Made by a program: the position numbers and the translations under genes
The notes under the pieces: generated by a model
Told to the model about the DNA's origin: nothing
Databases searched by the model: none
Seen by the model: the letters and a program-made list of their open reading frames with translations, nothing else
Shown: piece after piece, positions 1 through 10,841 of the stretch
How positions within the stretch are numbered: position 1 is the stretch's first letter
How the letters are laid out: each line of letters starts with the position of its first letter
NCBI GenBank assembly: GCA_026214975.1
Contig: JAOBSW010001057.1
Coordinates: 94,737-158,736, forward strand
Length of the DNA: 64,000 nt
Reading direction: 5' to 3'
From: Gentiana macrophylla
Taxonomy: Eukaryota > Streptophyta > Magnoliopsida > Gentianales > Gentianaceae

Positions 1-900
1 AGAAAGGGCAAGAAGGCACTTAAGGCGAGAATCCATGAGTGAAAAGCATGAAGAATCATCGATAATGACTCGGATGATAGTGATGAAGAAGACATTTCGA
101 GAGAAAATGAAAAGGCATGCCTATGCCTCATGACCAAAGAATTGGATGAAGACAAAAGTGATAGTTCGAGATAATCGAGGAAACAAGCCTATGTTTAATG
201 GCTAAAGAATCGAGATGGCGAGGTAACATCTAGTTCTGTTCTTCATCTAATGCATTCACATCTAACTTTGCACAATCCTCTAGTCTACCATTAGATACAA
301 TGGACTAGTCCAAAATCTCATGACTAAATTTGATGAAATTGAAAAGAATCATGAAATTACGGAAAAGGAATGCAAGGATCTAAGAAAAGAGAATAAGAGG
401 TTAAAGAAAGAACTGGATAAAACAAGAATTTGAATTAACTAGTAAGGAGACCTACTTAAATGATCAACAAAAAGCGAGATGACCATACATCTGTTACCAT
501 GAGATCGATTAAGAAGAACTCCTCACCGATAAAGTAATCACTTTGCACCACTAAAAGCACCGACATACAAACCCTCAAAAGGTTTGGATCCAGATCTGGT
601 CTTGGCTATAATGATCGAGGATGAATGTAGGGATAATAGTCAACACAATTCTAAATTGAGGACCACTAATGGACCAAAATTTAGAAAGGGATGAACCATG
701 TCTCCAGCAGATCATCTGTTCCGGTGAAGTCAAAACCCCTTTGTAGTGAAACAAAGCAGACTAAATCCTCATTCCAATCATACAAAAACAACGACCATCC
801 GAAAGGTAAAGCGGACTTTTCCCTCGAGAGGATGATTGGAATGTCACACCTCCAAAATACAAGAGAAACCATTCCACAAAATGCATCATGTGATTAAGAA
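1..900 (+). pseudogene. gag: gag C-terminal remnant of element A
   Basis: In shifting frames this stretch gives acidic, serine-rich and charged segments: SDDSDEEDISREN, then EKACLCLMTKE, then a coiled-coil-like run ending RKENKRLKKELDK near 380-430. Sirevirus gag proteins have this kind of acidic linker and coiled coil after the CCHC knuckle. No continuous frame survives; stops and frameshifts occur every few tens of codons. A 68-codon open stretch at 691-897 is part of the same tail. The capsid half of gag lies left of the window. Confidence 0.6.
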
Positions 901-1149
901 AAATCAATCTAGCTATGTTCTAGACACATGAAGCAAGAAAGGTTTCTATTGCATATTGGAAAGTGAAGAAGGATATATATGCACCAAAAGGTGGAAAAAG
1001 TATCGAGAATACCTTCTGTAGAAATACTAGAAGCTATTCTGCCATGCCTTATACATATGAGGTTGATGACTTCAATTATCCAAAGAGAAGACCTTTTGGA
1101 TACATACTTGGTATGGGAGGCATGATTGCTAACAAATATGGACCCAAGC

Positions 1150-1600
1150 AGTGTTGGGTACCCAAACTTAATTGTCTGTTTTGTAGGATGTGCGGTACAT
1201 AGGCGGTGGATGTTCCGGACACATGACAAGAAACAAGAAATGGATCAACGATTTTAAAGCTTTTGATGGACCCAAAGTCACATTTGGAGGAAAAGAAAAC
1301 CCTGGCAAGATTAAGGGGAAGGCACAATACTCAAAAACAATCTAAAGATTCAAAATGTGGCATATGTCAAGGGACTTAACTTCAATCGATGAGCATCAGT
1401 CAATTACGTGACAAAGGCTACAATGTGCACTTCAACAAAGAAGGATGCAAAGTGATTCACGATCAAACAAACAAGTGGTTCTTGCAGGTAGAAGACAAGA
1501 CAACATGTATGTGGTGGACTAGAAGAACGACCAAGGCGAAACATGTCTACTTGTCAAGAATAAACAATCAACAAATTTGGATTTGCACGTAAGATTAAAT
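1150..1600 (+). pseudogene. Protease and pre-integrase remnant of element A
   Basis: Around 1195-1325 the frame gives GGCSGHMTRNKKWINDF followed by a GPKVTFGGKENPGKIKG-like segment. Element B has the intact equivalent (DSGCSRHITKSK), so this is the aspartic protease whose active-site DSG triplet has decayed. Downstream, 1389-1592 encodes the segment between protease and integrase (DKGYNVHFNKEGCKVI), as in the GAG-pre-integrase domain. The protease would cut the Gag-Pol polyprotein inside the particle. Several frameshifts separate the pieces. Confidence 0.65.
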
Positions 1601-2663
1601 AACACGAATTTCAAGACCATCAACAAACTATCAAGGAGCAAGTTAGTTGAAGGCCTGCCAGAGATCTCATTCAAGAAAGAGAGTCTATGTGATGCTTGTC
1701 AGAAAGGAAAACAAATAAAAAGCTCATTCAAATCAAAGCCTCATCAATCTACAACAAGAGTTCTACATCTACTGCACATGGACTGTTTGGACCAGTCACT
1801 CCCAGTAAGTGTAAGTGGTAAGAAATATACTCTTGTAGTGGTGGATGACTTCTCAAAATACACCTGGACCATCTTCATGAACAAGAAGAAAGAAACACTC
1901 AAGAAGCTACCGGACTTCTTTGAGAAGAGTCGAGAATGAAAAAGAGCTAAAAATTATCAAAATCGGATCGGATAGAGGCTTTGAATTTCTAAATGAAATT
2001 ATCGAACCTATTGTGAAGAAAATGGAGTACTACATCAACTATCTGCAGCAGGGAACACCACAACAAAATGGTGTAGCGAAAGAAGAAAGCAGAACTCTCA
2101 AAGAAGCAATCGAACAATGATTCTTTGAAGCATGCTTGCCAAAGAGATTTTGGGTTGAAGCGACAAACACTGACATGCCATACACAAAAGCAGATCAATC
2201 ATCAACAAACATCATGGAAAAACTCCATATGAATTATGGAATGGTATAAAACCCAATATCTCATATTTTCATATGTTTGGATCAAAATGCTTTGTCTTGA
2301 GCAGAATCATCTGCATACCTTTGATGAGAAGGTGATGAAGCAATCTTCATGGGATACTCGGACACCCGACAAAGCATTAGAGTACTAAATAAAAGAACAT
2401 TGGTGATTGAAGAATCAATACATGTGGTTTTGATGAACCATATACAAATGGTGAAGATCTTCAAGACCAAGAAGAGAAAGCCGCCTGAGGCAAATCTATA
2501 CAAGTGCAACCATACCACTACTATCACGAATCATCTTTTGAAAATCAAGAGGAGCCGCATATCAATACAACAGAGAAGCACTGAAATTGAAGTTCATGCT
2601 CGGCATGAAGGTATGGAAGCACCAAGTGAAGATCAACTTCAACCTGGACCTAAATTGGCTTAG
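1577..2663 (+). pseudogene. Integrase remnant of element A
   Basis: The frame at 1577-1939 carries the end of the zinc-binding HHCC domain (SLCDACQKGKQ) and the start of the catalytic core (HMDCLDQSLP, then KKYTLVVVDDFSKYTW). The next piece, 1920-2120, has the second acidic motif region (GSDRGFEF) and QQNGVAKEESRTL, where copia integrases carry the catalytic Glu. The open stretch 2349-2663 covers the C-terminal part (MGYSDTRQSIRVLNKRTLVIEESIHVV), matching the intact segment of element B at 10842-11171. The enzyme would insert the cDNA into chromosomes. At least three frameshifts are present. Confidence 0.8.
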
Positions 2664-2689
2664 AGACCATCACGAAGAACAAGTCATTG

Positions 2690-3600
2690 GAGATATTCAC
2701 ACCGAGTCGAACAAGAAGACAAGCTGGAGCACATGCTAACTTGCTTTCTATCACAAGTGGAACCTAAGACCATAGATGATGCAATCCAAGATGCAGATTG
2801 GATCATGACCATGCAAGAAGAACTAAATGAATTTGAAAGAAATGAAGTGCAGGAACTTGTTGTGAGACACTGAAATGGCCAACATCATTGGTGCAAAATG
2901 GGTATTCGGGAACAAGATGGATGAGCAAGGAACTGTTGTCAGAAACAAAGCAAGGCTAGTTGCAAAAGGATATTCCCAAGCTGAAGGAATAGATTATGAT
3001 GAAACCTTTGCTCCAGTAGCAAGATTGGAAGCAATAAGACTTTTTCTAGCATTTCTTTGCACACAAAGACTTCAAAGTCTATCAAATGGATGTCAAAAGT
3101 GCATTCCTAAACGGACTTTTGGAAGAAGAAGTTTATGTAGAACAACCTCCTGGATTTCAAATCAAAGGAAAAGAAGACAAAGTATACAAACTCAAGAAGG
3201 CCTCTATGGCCTCAAGCAGCACACTAGAGCCTGGTATGGCTCTTGTCACAATTTACGATCAAGAATGGATTCAACAAAGGAACTATAGACAAGACTCTAT
3301 TTAAACTAGAGGAAGGGGCAAGCACATTGCTAGTGCAAATCTATGTTGATGACATAATCTTTGGATCGAGAAGATGAAAAAGTTGTGTGAGAAATTTGCA
3401 AACCTAATGAAGAGCAAATTTAGGATGAGCATGATGGGAGAATTAAACTACTTCCTTGGCCTTCAAGTAAAGCAAATGAAGGATGGCATTTTCATTAGTC
3501 AAGCAAAATATACAAGAGATTTGATACACAAGTATGGGATGGACACAAGTGGCACAATGAGACACACCAATGTGTGCGAGTCATACTTGGAAAGATGAAG
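2690..3600 (+). pseudogene. Reverse transcriptase remnant of element A
   Basis: Copia RT motifs occur in order: MQEELNEFERNEVQ near 2810, [20 protein letters not shown] and [24 protein letters not shown] in the 2875-3288 frame, then [20 protein letters not shown] in an overlapping frame at 3086. The catalytic IYVDDI motif falls near 3335-3360, and LNYFLGLQVKQMKDGIFISQ at 3374-3598. The two overlapping frames at 3086-3288 show a frameshift close to the first catalytic Asp. The enzyme copies the element RNA into cDNA in virus-like particles. Confidence 0.85.
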
Positions 3601-4293
3601 GAGGAAAAGATGTTGATCAGAAAATGTATAGAGGAATTATTGGATCATTATTATACTTAACTACAAGCAGACCCGATATTGCATTTGCAGTAGGAGTGTG
3701 TGCTAGATTTCAAGCTCAACCAAAAGAATCACATCTTCTAGCAGCTAAAAGGATAATCAAATACTTGAAACACACCATCAATGTTGGCATTTGGTACCCA
3801 AAAGATGGAGGATTTACACTGATATCATATTCAGACTCTGACTATGCTGGATGCAAAATAGATAGAAAAAGCACCTCTGGAACATGCCAAATGCTAGGAA
3901 CCAGACTAGTCTCATGGTTCAGCAAAAAGCAAAACTCTATATCTACATCAACGGCTGAAGCAGAATATATATAGCAAGAGGAGTCATTTGTTGTGCACAA
4001 GTACTGTGGATAAGACAACAGCTAAGGGACTATGGAGTCGAAGAGAAAACAATCCCAATCATGTGTGACAACACAAGTGCAATATCTATTACAGAAAATC
4101 CAAAGATTGCATTCAAGAACAAAGCACATTGATGTGAGACATCATTTTATCAGAGACCATGTTGAAAAGGAGATGTCATCCTAAAATACATATCCACTTT
4201 GAAGACCAAGCTGGTGACATCTTCACTAAACCACTCGATTATGAAAGATTTAGTTTGTTGAGAATCGAGTTAGGGATGATTGAAATTGACTAA
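3570..4293 (+). pseudogene. RNase H domain of element A, end of pol
   Basis: The 134-codon stretch 3570-3974 contains IGSLLYLTTSRPDIAFAVGV, then SYSDSDYAGCKIDRKSTSGT with the catalytic Asp region, and STSTAEAEYI, where the Glu falls. A stop at 3974 and frameshifts precede the rest: MCDNTSAISITEN, STKHIDVRHHFI-like and AGDIFTKPLDYERF pieces up to the stop at 4291-4293. The domain removes RNA from the RNA-DNA hybrid. The same C-terminus exists in element B at 9038-9340. Note the TAA just before the leader of the env-like ORF. Confidence 0.82.
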
Positions 4294-4897
4294 GTATCAA
4301 CGAGCGGCTAAGCTGAGTAATCGGCTAAGTGACTTCATCAACTAGTACAACCTTTGCCGTTACGAGGAGATGTAGCGAGTAAGGCATTTGGTATCCAGAG
4401 AGAGGTAACTTAAGCGATTGTTAGGAGCGAGTTCAATGAAGCGGCTCGAGTGAAGAACTCATTGGACGGTTAAGTGACCAGCGAAGGCACTTCACCGAAA
4501 TAAAGACTTGGACAAATTCAAAGTGTGAACAAAATCAATTCTAAATACACGTGGAGAATAAGGAAATTATGGAGGATTATTCAGTACACACGTGGCGATC
4601 ACGTTATGATTATGGAGGTAATTATATTATTTTTTGAATTATAAATTCCTCGATTCCCGGGCTCTATCATTACTTGCCTCAAACCACTCCCCCTCTACGC
4701 TCGAATATCGCATTTTTCATACACAAAATCACGCCATTATGTCACTAAATCCTTCCATATTCAAACCACGTTCACACTACCCAAATCACACTATATAAAT
4801 CAGACTTAGAGATTTTCAGAGATCCTTACATACTTCTGCAAATTACAAACCCTACTTTTTCTCAAAATATACTCTTCTAATCCTCCTATACCTATCG
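4294..4897 (+). promoter_or_regulatory. Leader between pol and env-like ORF with promoter-like motifs
   Basis: About 600 bases without coding. Near its start CGGCTAAG occurs twice (around 4305 and 4321). Two G-box/ABRE-type ACACGTGG sites lie at 4547-4554 and 4588-4595. A TATA-like CTATATAAAT is at 4791-4800, followed by a CT-rich leader and the ATG at 4898, about 100 bases downstream. Spacing and composition look like a plant core promoter plus 5' UTR. Env-like ORFs of Sireviruses are usually thought to need a subgenomic RNA; an internal promoter is my inference. Confidence 0.4.
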
Positions 4898-6957
4898 ATG
4901 GCTTCATCCTCCCAAATCACTGCTACTGAAAAATACTACGAAAAATCAATCATAACCGGCTCGTTTTCAAGCACGAGTACTATCTCTTATTGTGACAACG
5001 ATGCACAAGCACACGCCTTTGGTCGATTCTTTGTACAAATTTGGGGTGATGACCTTTCTAAACCCCAATAAGCTGTATCTGCTATGAGAATCGATAGCAT
5101 TTTGGAAAAGCATAAAGTTTATGCCTGGAAGAAGATCAAGTTGATCGCATCACAAGCTCAATCTTTGGAAAGCACATAGTCATCACGCCCAATACACTCA
5201 ATCGGGTTCTGAACCTCCCCAAATTGGTCCCGCAAATGTCAAGCTTGTGACGGGCAGACATCCCAAAATGCAAGGTTTGAAATAGCCAAATGCCCCAAGC
5301 CAAAGCAACCAAAGCGTACAATCTACCTAGATCAACGCTCAAACTTCCGTTTGTTGAATTTGCACAGTCATCACCAAAAATATTGAAGGAGAAAGGGTCA
5401 CTGGAAAACCTAAGCGAGGTCGAGGATCAAGCGATGGCCATAATCTACTTAACGAATAAAGTTTGATTGGGCAACATTCGTATTCAATCGATTGAAGGAT
5501 CGATTCAAAAGGAGATTGACTTATCAATCACCGCACCAAGCAAGGGTTTGCGAGAAAAAAGGCGATTTTCGGGAAAAGAAATCATACGGGTTCCTCTTCA
5601 ACACTGTTCAACGCCATGAAAGTACAACCCACAAATTTGCAGTCCCCACACAAGTCCAAAACAATGTTCACCTACATCAAGGCTTCCTGAAGCCGAAACC
5701 CATTGTTTGGTCAAAAGAGGAAACAACTGAATCCGGATCGGTCGAGTGGGACGAAGAACCAGGTCTCAACAGGCACAAGTAGATACCACTTTGTGCCCAA
5801 CACCAAGAACTTAAATGAGCCTATGATATTAAGTGATGACACGAAAATGAAGAAGAAAAGCAACATGAGGAAATTGTCTATCCTGGAGGAGGGTGAGGAA
5901 GGATATAGAATCACCTCATCCAAGAGGAAGAGATAGGCGAGGCGGAAGATGAGTCGGAAGATGAACACCTGAAGGTGAAGCTCATGCGACAAATCAGGAA
6001 GATATGGGCATATCGGCGATGAATCGACCCTCCAGGAAGTGCTTTTCAAAAGCATTGGTACGGTTGACAAAGCATTTCAGTGAGCCGGTGATAAAGCTCA
6101 CTCGTTTGAAATTGCCAACGCCCCCACAATTGCACAAGGGGAAAAGAAGCGGATGATGAAAGTTCAATTCCAACAACCTCCTCTAGATGACCTCGGGCCC
6201 ACTGAGGCGAGAACAAGAAAAGTTGGAAAGAAAAGAAGAGGTTCAAAATGAGGAGGCGAGAGAAGGAAAAGAAAGAAAAAAAGAAGTTGAAGTGGGGCGA
6301 GGAGCAGCAAGGTGAAGATCTTTGAGAGTGAAAATGATGAAGATGAAAAGGATGTCCATGTGGCACCTGAAGAAATTGATCCAGAGAGAGTCTTCAATCT
6401 GGACATTCAACCCCTTATTGTGGACATGGAAAGGCAATATTACAGCATGCAAAATCTGAAGCATGCCTTAAAGAGTGAAGCAACCTCCTTCAATCACAAG
6501 ATTGAGGCTTTCATCAGCCACATCAAAATCCAAGATGAAGTCATGGAGAGACAAGGGAACTTAATTTGCAACTTACAACACCTCATCCCTCACCATGTCC
6601 AAACCAATCTTGAATTCCATGCTGAGACGGTTGACAACAATCTCAAGCCCTTGGTGGACACCCTCAATGCTCACACTTCCAAAATTCAGCATCTGGATGA
6701 GATAATGGAGCATTCTGGCAAGCAACTGGACTCTCTCATCAATGTTGGTGAGGCCAACAACAAATTCTTGGAGAAAAGATTTGGCCCTCTCCCCGAGTCC
6801 GATGCAAACAATTGCAGACCTTGAGGCACATTTTGATGCTGCCACAAAGGGGGAAGATGATAACTCAAAGCCTGAAAGCTCCAGTGGAAAGAGACAGGGC
6901 AACAAAGGCAAGGACAGCAAAGGCAAGGGCATCAGGTTTGAAGAAATGAAGAAGTAA
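4898..6957 (+). pseudogene. env-like third ORF of Sirevirus element A
   Basis: The start ATG at 4898 begins MASSSQITATEKYYEKS and follows a TATA-bearing leader. The frame breaks near 5070. In other frames it continues through FGKHIVITPNTLNRVLNLPK near 5165-5230, lysine/arginine-rich blocks near 5900-6300, and a well kept 170-codon stretch at 6312-6824. That stretch has long heptad-like helices (MQNLKHALKSEATSFNHKIE and following), so it probably forms a coiled coil. A frameshift near 6780 leads into the lysine-rich end (GKRQGNKGKDSKGKG) and the stop at 6955-6957. A third ORF with a C-terminal coiled coil is typical of SIRE1-like elements. Its function is unproven, and no clear signal peptide or membrane segment is visible in the surviving frames. 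Confidence 0.6.
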
Positions 6958-7119
6958 AACCAATTGCCTGTTGCTTAATTCAATTCAATCTATCTTATCA
7001 TTTGTCTTTTTTTTATTACCCTATGATGGAAGAATAAAATCTTTGAGTTTTTAATCTGTTGACAATTATGAAAATTTTTGATTACTTATGTTCAGGCTTA
7101 TGAGGGTTTTGGCATCATC
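6958..7119. other. AT-rich spacer before the PPT of element A
   Basis: Non-coding DNA between the env-like stop and the polypurine tract. I see no gene or repeat in it. Confidence 0.7.
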
Positions 7120-7132
7120 AAAAAGGGGGAAA
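7120..7132 (+). other. Polypurine tract of element A
   Basis: AAAAAGGGGGAAA lies one base before the LTR start TGTTAGG. The PPT primes plus-strand DNA synthesis, and its position fixes both the LTR boundary and the + orientation. Confidence 0.9.
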
Positions 7133-7133
7133 T

Positions 7134-8538
7134 TGTTAGGAACATTTTATTATGTTTTGATGATGGCCATACTAGCTGTTATAGCAAGCCTGAAATAAGT
7201 TAGAATTCTCTGTATAAGTCTTTACTTAGAGTCGACATGTTGTATAAGTTGAATCCAGACAAGTATTGTACTAGTTGGTAGGACGGCAAAGTGAAAACAG
7301 ACATTCGGCAGAGTGAAGCCCGACCAAGCACCAGCGAGAGATAGAGAGAAGGGCTTATGATCGACTTATAACCAAGGAAGTCTGTGATGACCTTGGATAA
7401 GTCTAAGTTATGTTTCAAGTGATAAAACTCAATATTCCAATATGGTGTACAGATCCCACCCAAATCAAGGATCGGTGAAGTATAAAGATTCTCCTGAAAC
7501 TAAAGCAAAGAAGAAAAGCAATGAATCGGTGAGTACAGCACCGATCGCGGCAAAGAGAAAACAAAACGGCGAAGAAAGAACTAACGGCTAAGTCGGAAGG
7601 CTCACTCCACCGTTCTGAGACGGTGAAGAGACACTTACAAGATCGTAATTAATATACATTGAAGATTCATCGGATCATGCATTAAATGCACAATCATTGA
7701 AGGATCAATCAAGGACGGATTTTCCGCTATACATTTGAAAGAAGAATCCGATCACTTTGAAATCAAGGAGAATACAATTAAGGGGAATCAAGGATAAAAT
7801 CAAGGATTATTCCCTCATTAATATAGCCAACGGACGGAATTTCAAAATCAAGGCTATTCAAGGCTATAAATAGAAGGCATTGACAGAAAAAGAAAATAAC
7901 GATTGAAAAAGAAAGAAAAGCAGAAACTCTGTCAATTAGAAAAGCCTTCTCTCACGAACTTACAAGGATAAATCTAGTGATCAACTCAAACATCGAACTA
8001 CAAAGTCATATTCGAGGTGAGATTGATCAAGCAAGTGCGTGAATCACATTCACATCAAATCAAGCAAATCGAATCGGAGGCAATCGAGAAGGAGTTGAAG
8101 CTGTGATAGTTGTTGAAGGATTTTGATCTCGAGGAGGCGCAAAAAGGAAGATGAATCATCAAGCATTGCGATCAAGGAGTGATAGTCTTGTAGATTGTGA
8201 AGCTTGGGAAGCCAAGGACAATCACCTTTGTTGTATCTGTGAAAACAATAGTGAATTCCTCCGATCATCACAAGAGAAGAGTGGATTAAGGGATTACACC
8301 ACCTCGAACCACTATAAGCCTTGTGTCAATTTAATTTGCAATTTACTTTACTGACACTTATTTAATTTGCCTACATCATAACACATATCCGTGATTGTCT
8401 AAGCTGATTTGAAAACAACATAGTAAGAAGGGACTTATCCATTTGCCCAAAAGCTTTTAAAACACAAGAAAAGTTTTGAAACTCCACTATAGTCATTCAC
8501 CCCCACGACTATAGTTTCACCCTTCTTTGGGACCAACA
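7134..8538 (+). repeat. 3' LTR of element A (1405 bp)
   Basis: It starts TGTTAGGAACA directly after the PPT and ends GGGACCAACA. The first 40 bases resemble the LTR start of element B (both share TTATGTTTTGATGAT-like sequence), and the ends share TCACCCCCAC followed by CCAACA. A TATA box TATAAATA at 7865-7872 marks the U3 promoter, which puts the RNA start near 7895. The small ORFs at 8050-8354 are chance frames. No second copy of this LTR is in the window, because the 5' LTR lies outside. Confidence 0.88.
7865..7872 (+). promoter_or_regulatory. TATA box in 3' LTR of element A
   Basis: TATAAATA in the context GGCTATAAATAGAAGG, a textbook plant TATA context, roughly at the middle of the LTR where U3 should meet R. 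Confidence 0.75.
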
Positions 8539-9037
8539 ACACAAAAGTTGATTTTTGAAAAGGAAGGATTTTGAAGAGTCTGATTCTGTTTTTAGGAGAG
8601 AGAGAGAGATGGAGAATTTGAAATTTGATTGGAAATAGTGTGAAAGAGGGTTGAATAAATAGGTAGGATATATTGGCGGCTAATTTGAGTAGTACAACTT
8701 TTCAAATTCCATGATGGTTTGGGTAACCAATGTATGCCACTATTCGATAAATGTGGGGTGTACACGCAATATTCTCGACAAAAGGAACTGCGATAATTAA
8801 ATGCGATATAACATTGTCGCTTTTATCTTATCAACCTTTGACTTAAGTTGAGTGGGATAGAAACTGAGACTAAAGTCAGTTTGTAGATATAACTTTCACT
8901 TTACGTCAATGTCTATCAGTTTTAGTTTTAGTTGATCAGTTTGAAATTGTTGATGTCAATGACTCGATCACATTAAGTGAGCGCACCCAACATAACAAAG
9001 ATTAATCCACTTGACGTAATTTCGAGCTTAAGCGATT
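8539..9037 (-). promoter_or_regulatory. Leader of the lost env-like ORF in element B
   Basis: This non-coding stretch follows the RH stop on the - strand. It holds an AT-rich TATA-like patch (ATATATCC, then CTATTTATTC near 8660-8680), then a CT-rich leader with (TC)n at 8598-8610, ending at the junction with element A. The arrangement matches the leader at 4294-4897 in A, although the sequences have diverged. No coding potential is seen. Confidence 0.35.
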
Positions 9038-9340
9038 TCAACCGACTTTGATTATCCCTAATTCAGTTCTTAGTGTGGCAAATTTGTCTTTGTCCAATGG
9101 CTTTGTAAAGATATCTGCCAGCTGATCTTCAGTAGGTACATAAAGAACTGTGATATCCTTTTTCTCTGCATGATCTCTTATGAAGTGGTGACGCACATCA
9201 ATGTGCTTTGTCCTTGAGTGTAAAACCGGATTATCAGTGATTGCAATTGCACTTGTGTTATCACACATTATGGAATCATTCCTTCTTCTATCCCATAATC
9301 TCTTAATTGATGTATAATCCATAAAACTTGAGCACAACAA
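9038..9340 (-). pseudogene. RNase H C-terminus of element B
   Basis: The 100-codon frame carries SIMCDNTSAIAITDNPVLHS, RTKHIDVRHHFIRDH and DQLADIFTKPLDKDKFATLR, the conserved end of copia pol, and stops at 9038. It overlaps the upstream RT/RH frame (9268-10236) in another phase, so a single frameshift near 9290 separates them. Without that shift the domain would be whole. The leader of the env-like gene follows. Confidence 0.88.
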
Positions 9341-10585
9341 CTTCCAGCTTCTATGTATTCAGCTTCAGCTGTAGAAGTTGAGATTGAGTTTTGCTTTTTG
9401 CTAAACCATGACACAAGTCTATTTCTAGTGGCGACATGTGCACGATGTGCTTTTTTTGTCACTTTGCATCCGACATAACTGAGAGTCGAATAAGATATTA
9501 GCTTGAACTCTCCTTCTTTTGAATACCAAATTCCAACTCCATCTGTGTCTTTCAGATATTTGAATGTTCTTTTCACAACTGTGAGATGACTTTCTTTTGG
9601 TTTTGACTGAAATCTTGCACATACCCCAATAGTAAATGATATATCTGGCCTACTTGTTGTAAGATAAAGTAAGCTTCCAATCATCCTTCTGTAAAGTGTT
9701 TGATCAACATCTTTGCCTTCTTTGTCTTCATCTAATCTGATGTTGGTCCCCATTGGTGTTGAAATTCCAGTTGATTTTTCCATACCAAACTTTTTGATAA
9801 GTTCTCTTGTATACTTGGTTTGGTGAATGAAAATTCCATCATCTAATTGTTTAACTTGCAATCCAAGGAAGTAATTCAATTCTCCCATCATACTCATTTG
9901 GAATTTGCTTTTCATCAAACTTGCAAATTTCTCACATAATTTTTCATCTTCCGATCCAAAAATAATGTCATCAACATAAATTTGAACAAGTAGAGTATTT
10001 TTACCATTTTTCATTCTGAACAAAGTTTTGTCTATAGTCCCTTTGATAAATCCATTATCTACTGTAAACCGAGACAAAGTTTCATACCAAGCTCTTGGTG
10101 CTTGTTTTAGTCCATAAAGAGCTTTCTTTAGTTTGAAAACTTTATCGACTTGATCTTTGATTTCAAATCCAGGTGGTTGTTGAACATATACTTCTTCTTC
10201 AAGAATTCCATTTAAAAATGCACTTTTAACATCCATCTGGTAAACTTTGAATTTCTTATGATTTGCAAAGACAAGAAATAGTCGATTGCTTCTAATCTTG
10301 CAATCGGTGCATAGGTTTCATCAAAGTCTATGCCTTTTCTTGAGAGTATCCCTTAGCTACAAGTCTAGCTTTGTTTCTGATGATATTCCCATCTTCATCA
10401 AGTTTGTTTCTGAAAACCCATTTGGTTCCTATGATATTGGCATGAGCTAGTCTTTCTACCAATTCCCATACTTGATTTCTTTCGAACTCATTCAGTTCTT
10501 CTTGCATAGCTAATATCCAATCTGGGTCTATCAAAGATTCTTCTATTTCCTTAGGTTCAGATTGTGATAGGAAACATGCAATCAT
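9268..10585 (-). pseudogene. Reverse transcriptase and RNase H core of element B
   Basis: Two frames make up the region. 10328-10585 holds the RT N-terminus ([48 protein letters not shown]). 9268-10236 holds [36 protein letters not shown], the catalytic VQIYVDDIIFGS, ELNYFLGLQVKQLDDGIFI, SLLYLTTSRPDISFTIGVCA and STSTAEAEYIEAG. A frameshift or small loss between 10237 and 10327 removes the continuity. The RH motif SDYAGCK has become TLSYVGCK, which loses an acidic residue. This is one of the best kept coding blocks in the window. Confidence 0.9.
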
Positions 10586-10841
10586 TGCATCTAGTTAATG
10601 TCTTGTTCGAACTCCAGTTTGAGTATCACCAATTACTTGTTCTTCAGGGTGATCCCTCATCCATTGATACGTGGGTGTCTTCATCAAAGTATCTATATTT
10701 TGTTCAACTGGTTCTTCAAGAGCTGGTTCTCGAATTTCTTCAGTTGGATCAGGAACATGTAGTTCAGGTGTGGCTTGTTGAGTAGTTGGAAACTGAGACT
10801 GATCTGGATCTGAACATTCTGAAATTTGTAGTCTCCCAATG
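10586..10841 (-). other. Linker between integrase and RT of element B
   Basis: This variable linker reads as short proline, glutamate and glutamine-rich pieces on the - strand (for example PDQSQFPTTQQATPELHVPD). Such linkers are poorly conserved in copia elements. No separate gene is seen. Confidence 0.5.

Larger units (their letters stand above)
1..8538 (+). mobile_element. Element A: Sirevirus-type Ty1/copia retrotransposon, 5' end outside window
   Basis: Translated fragments follow the copia order gag, protease, integrase, reverse transcriptase, RNase H. After these come a further env-like ORF, a polypurine tract and a 1405-bp 3' LTR. An extra ORF between pol and the 3' LTR, with an LTR beginning TGTTAGGAACA and ending GGGACCAACA, is typical of the Sirevirus (SIRE/Maximus) lineage. 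Frames are broken many times, so the copy is dead. The 5' LTR, PBS and gag start lie left of the window. The sequence right of 8538 belongs to element B on the opposite strand, so A probably inserted into B. Confidence 0.88.

Noticed and set aside
5492..5936. Two + strand ORFs as independent host genes
   Set aside because: They lie between the start and the coiled coil of the env-like ORF of element A and are best explained as its broken middle part.
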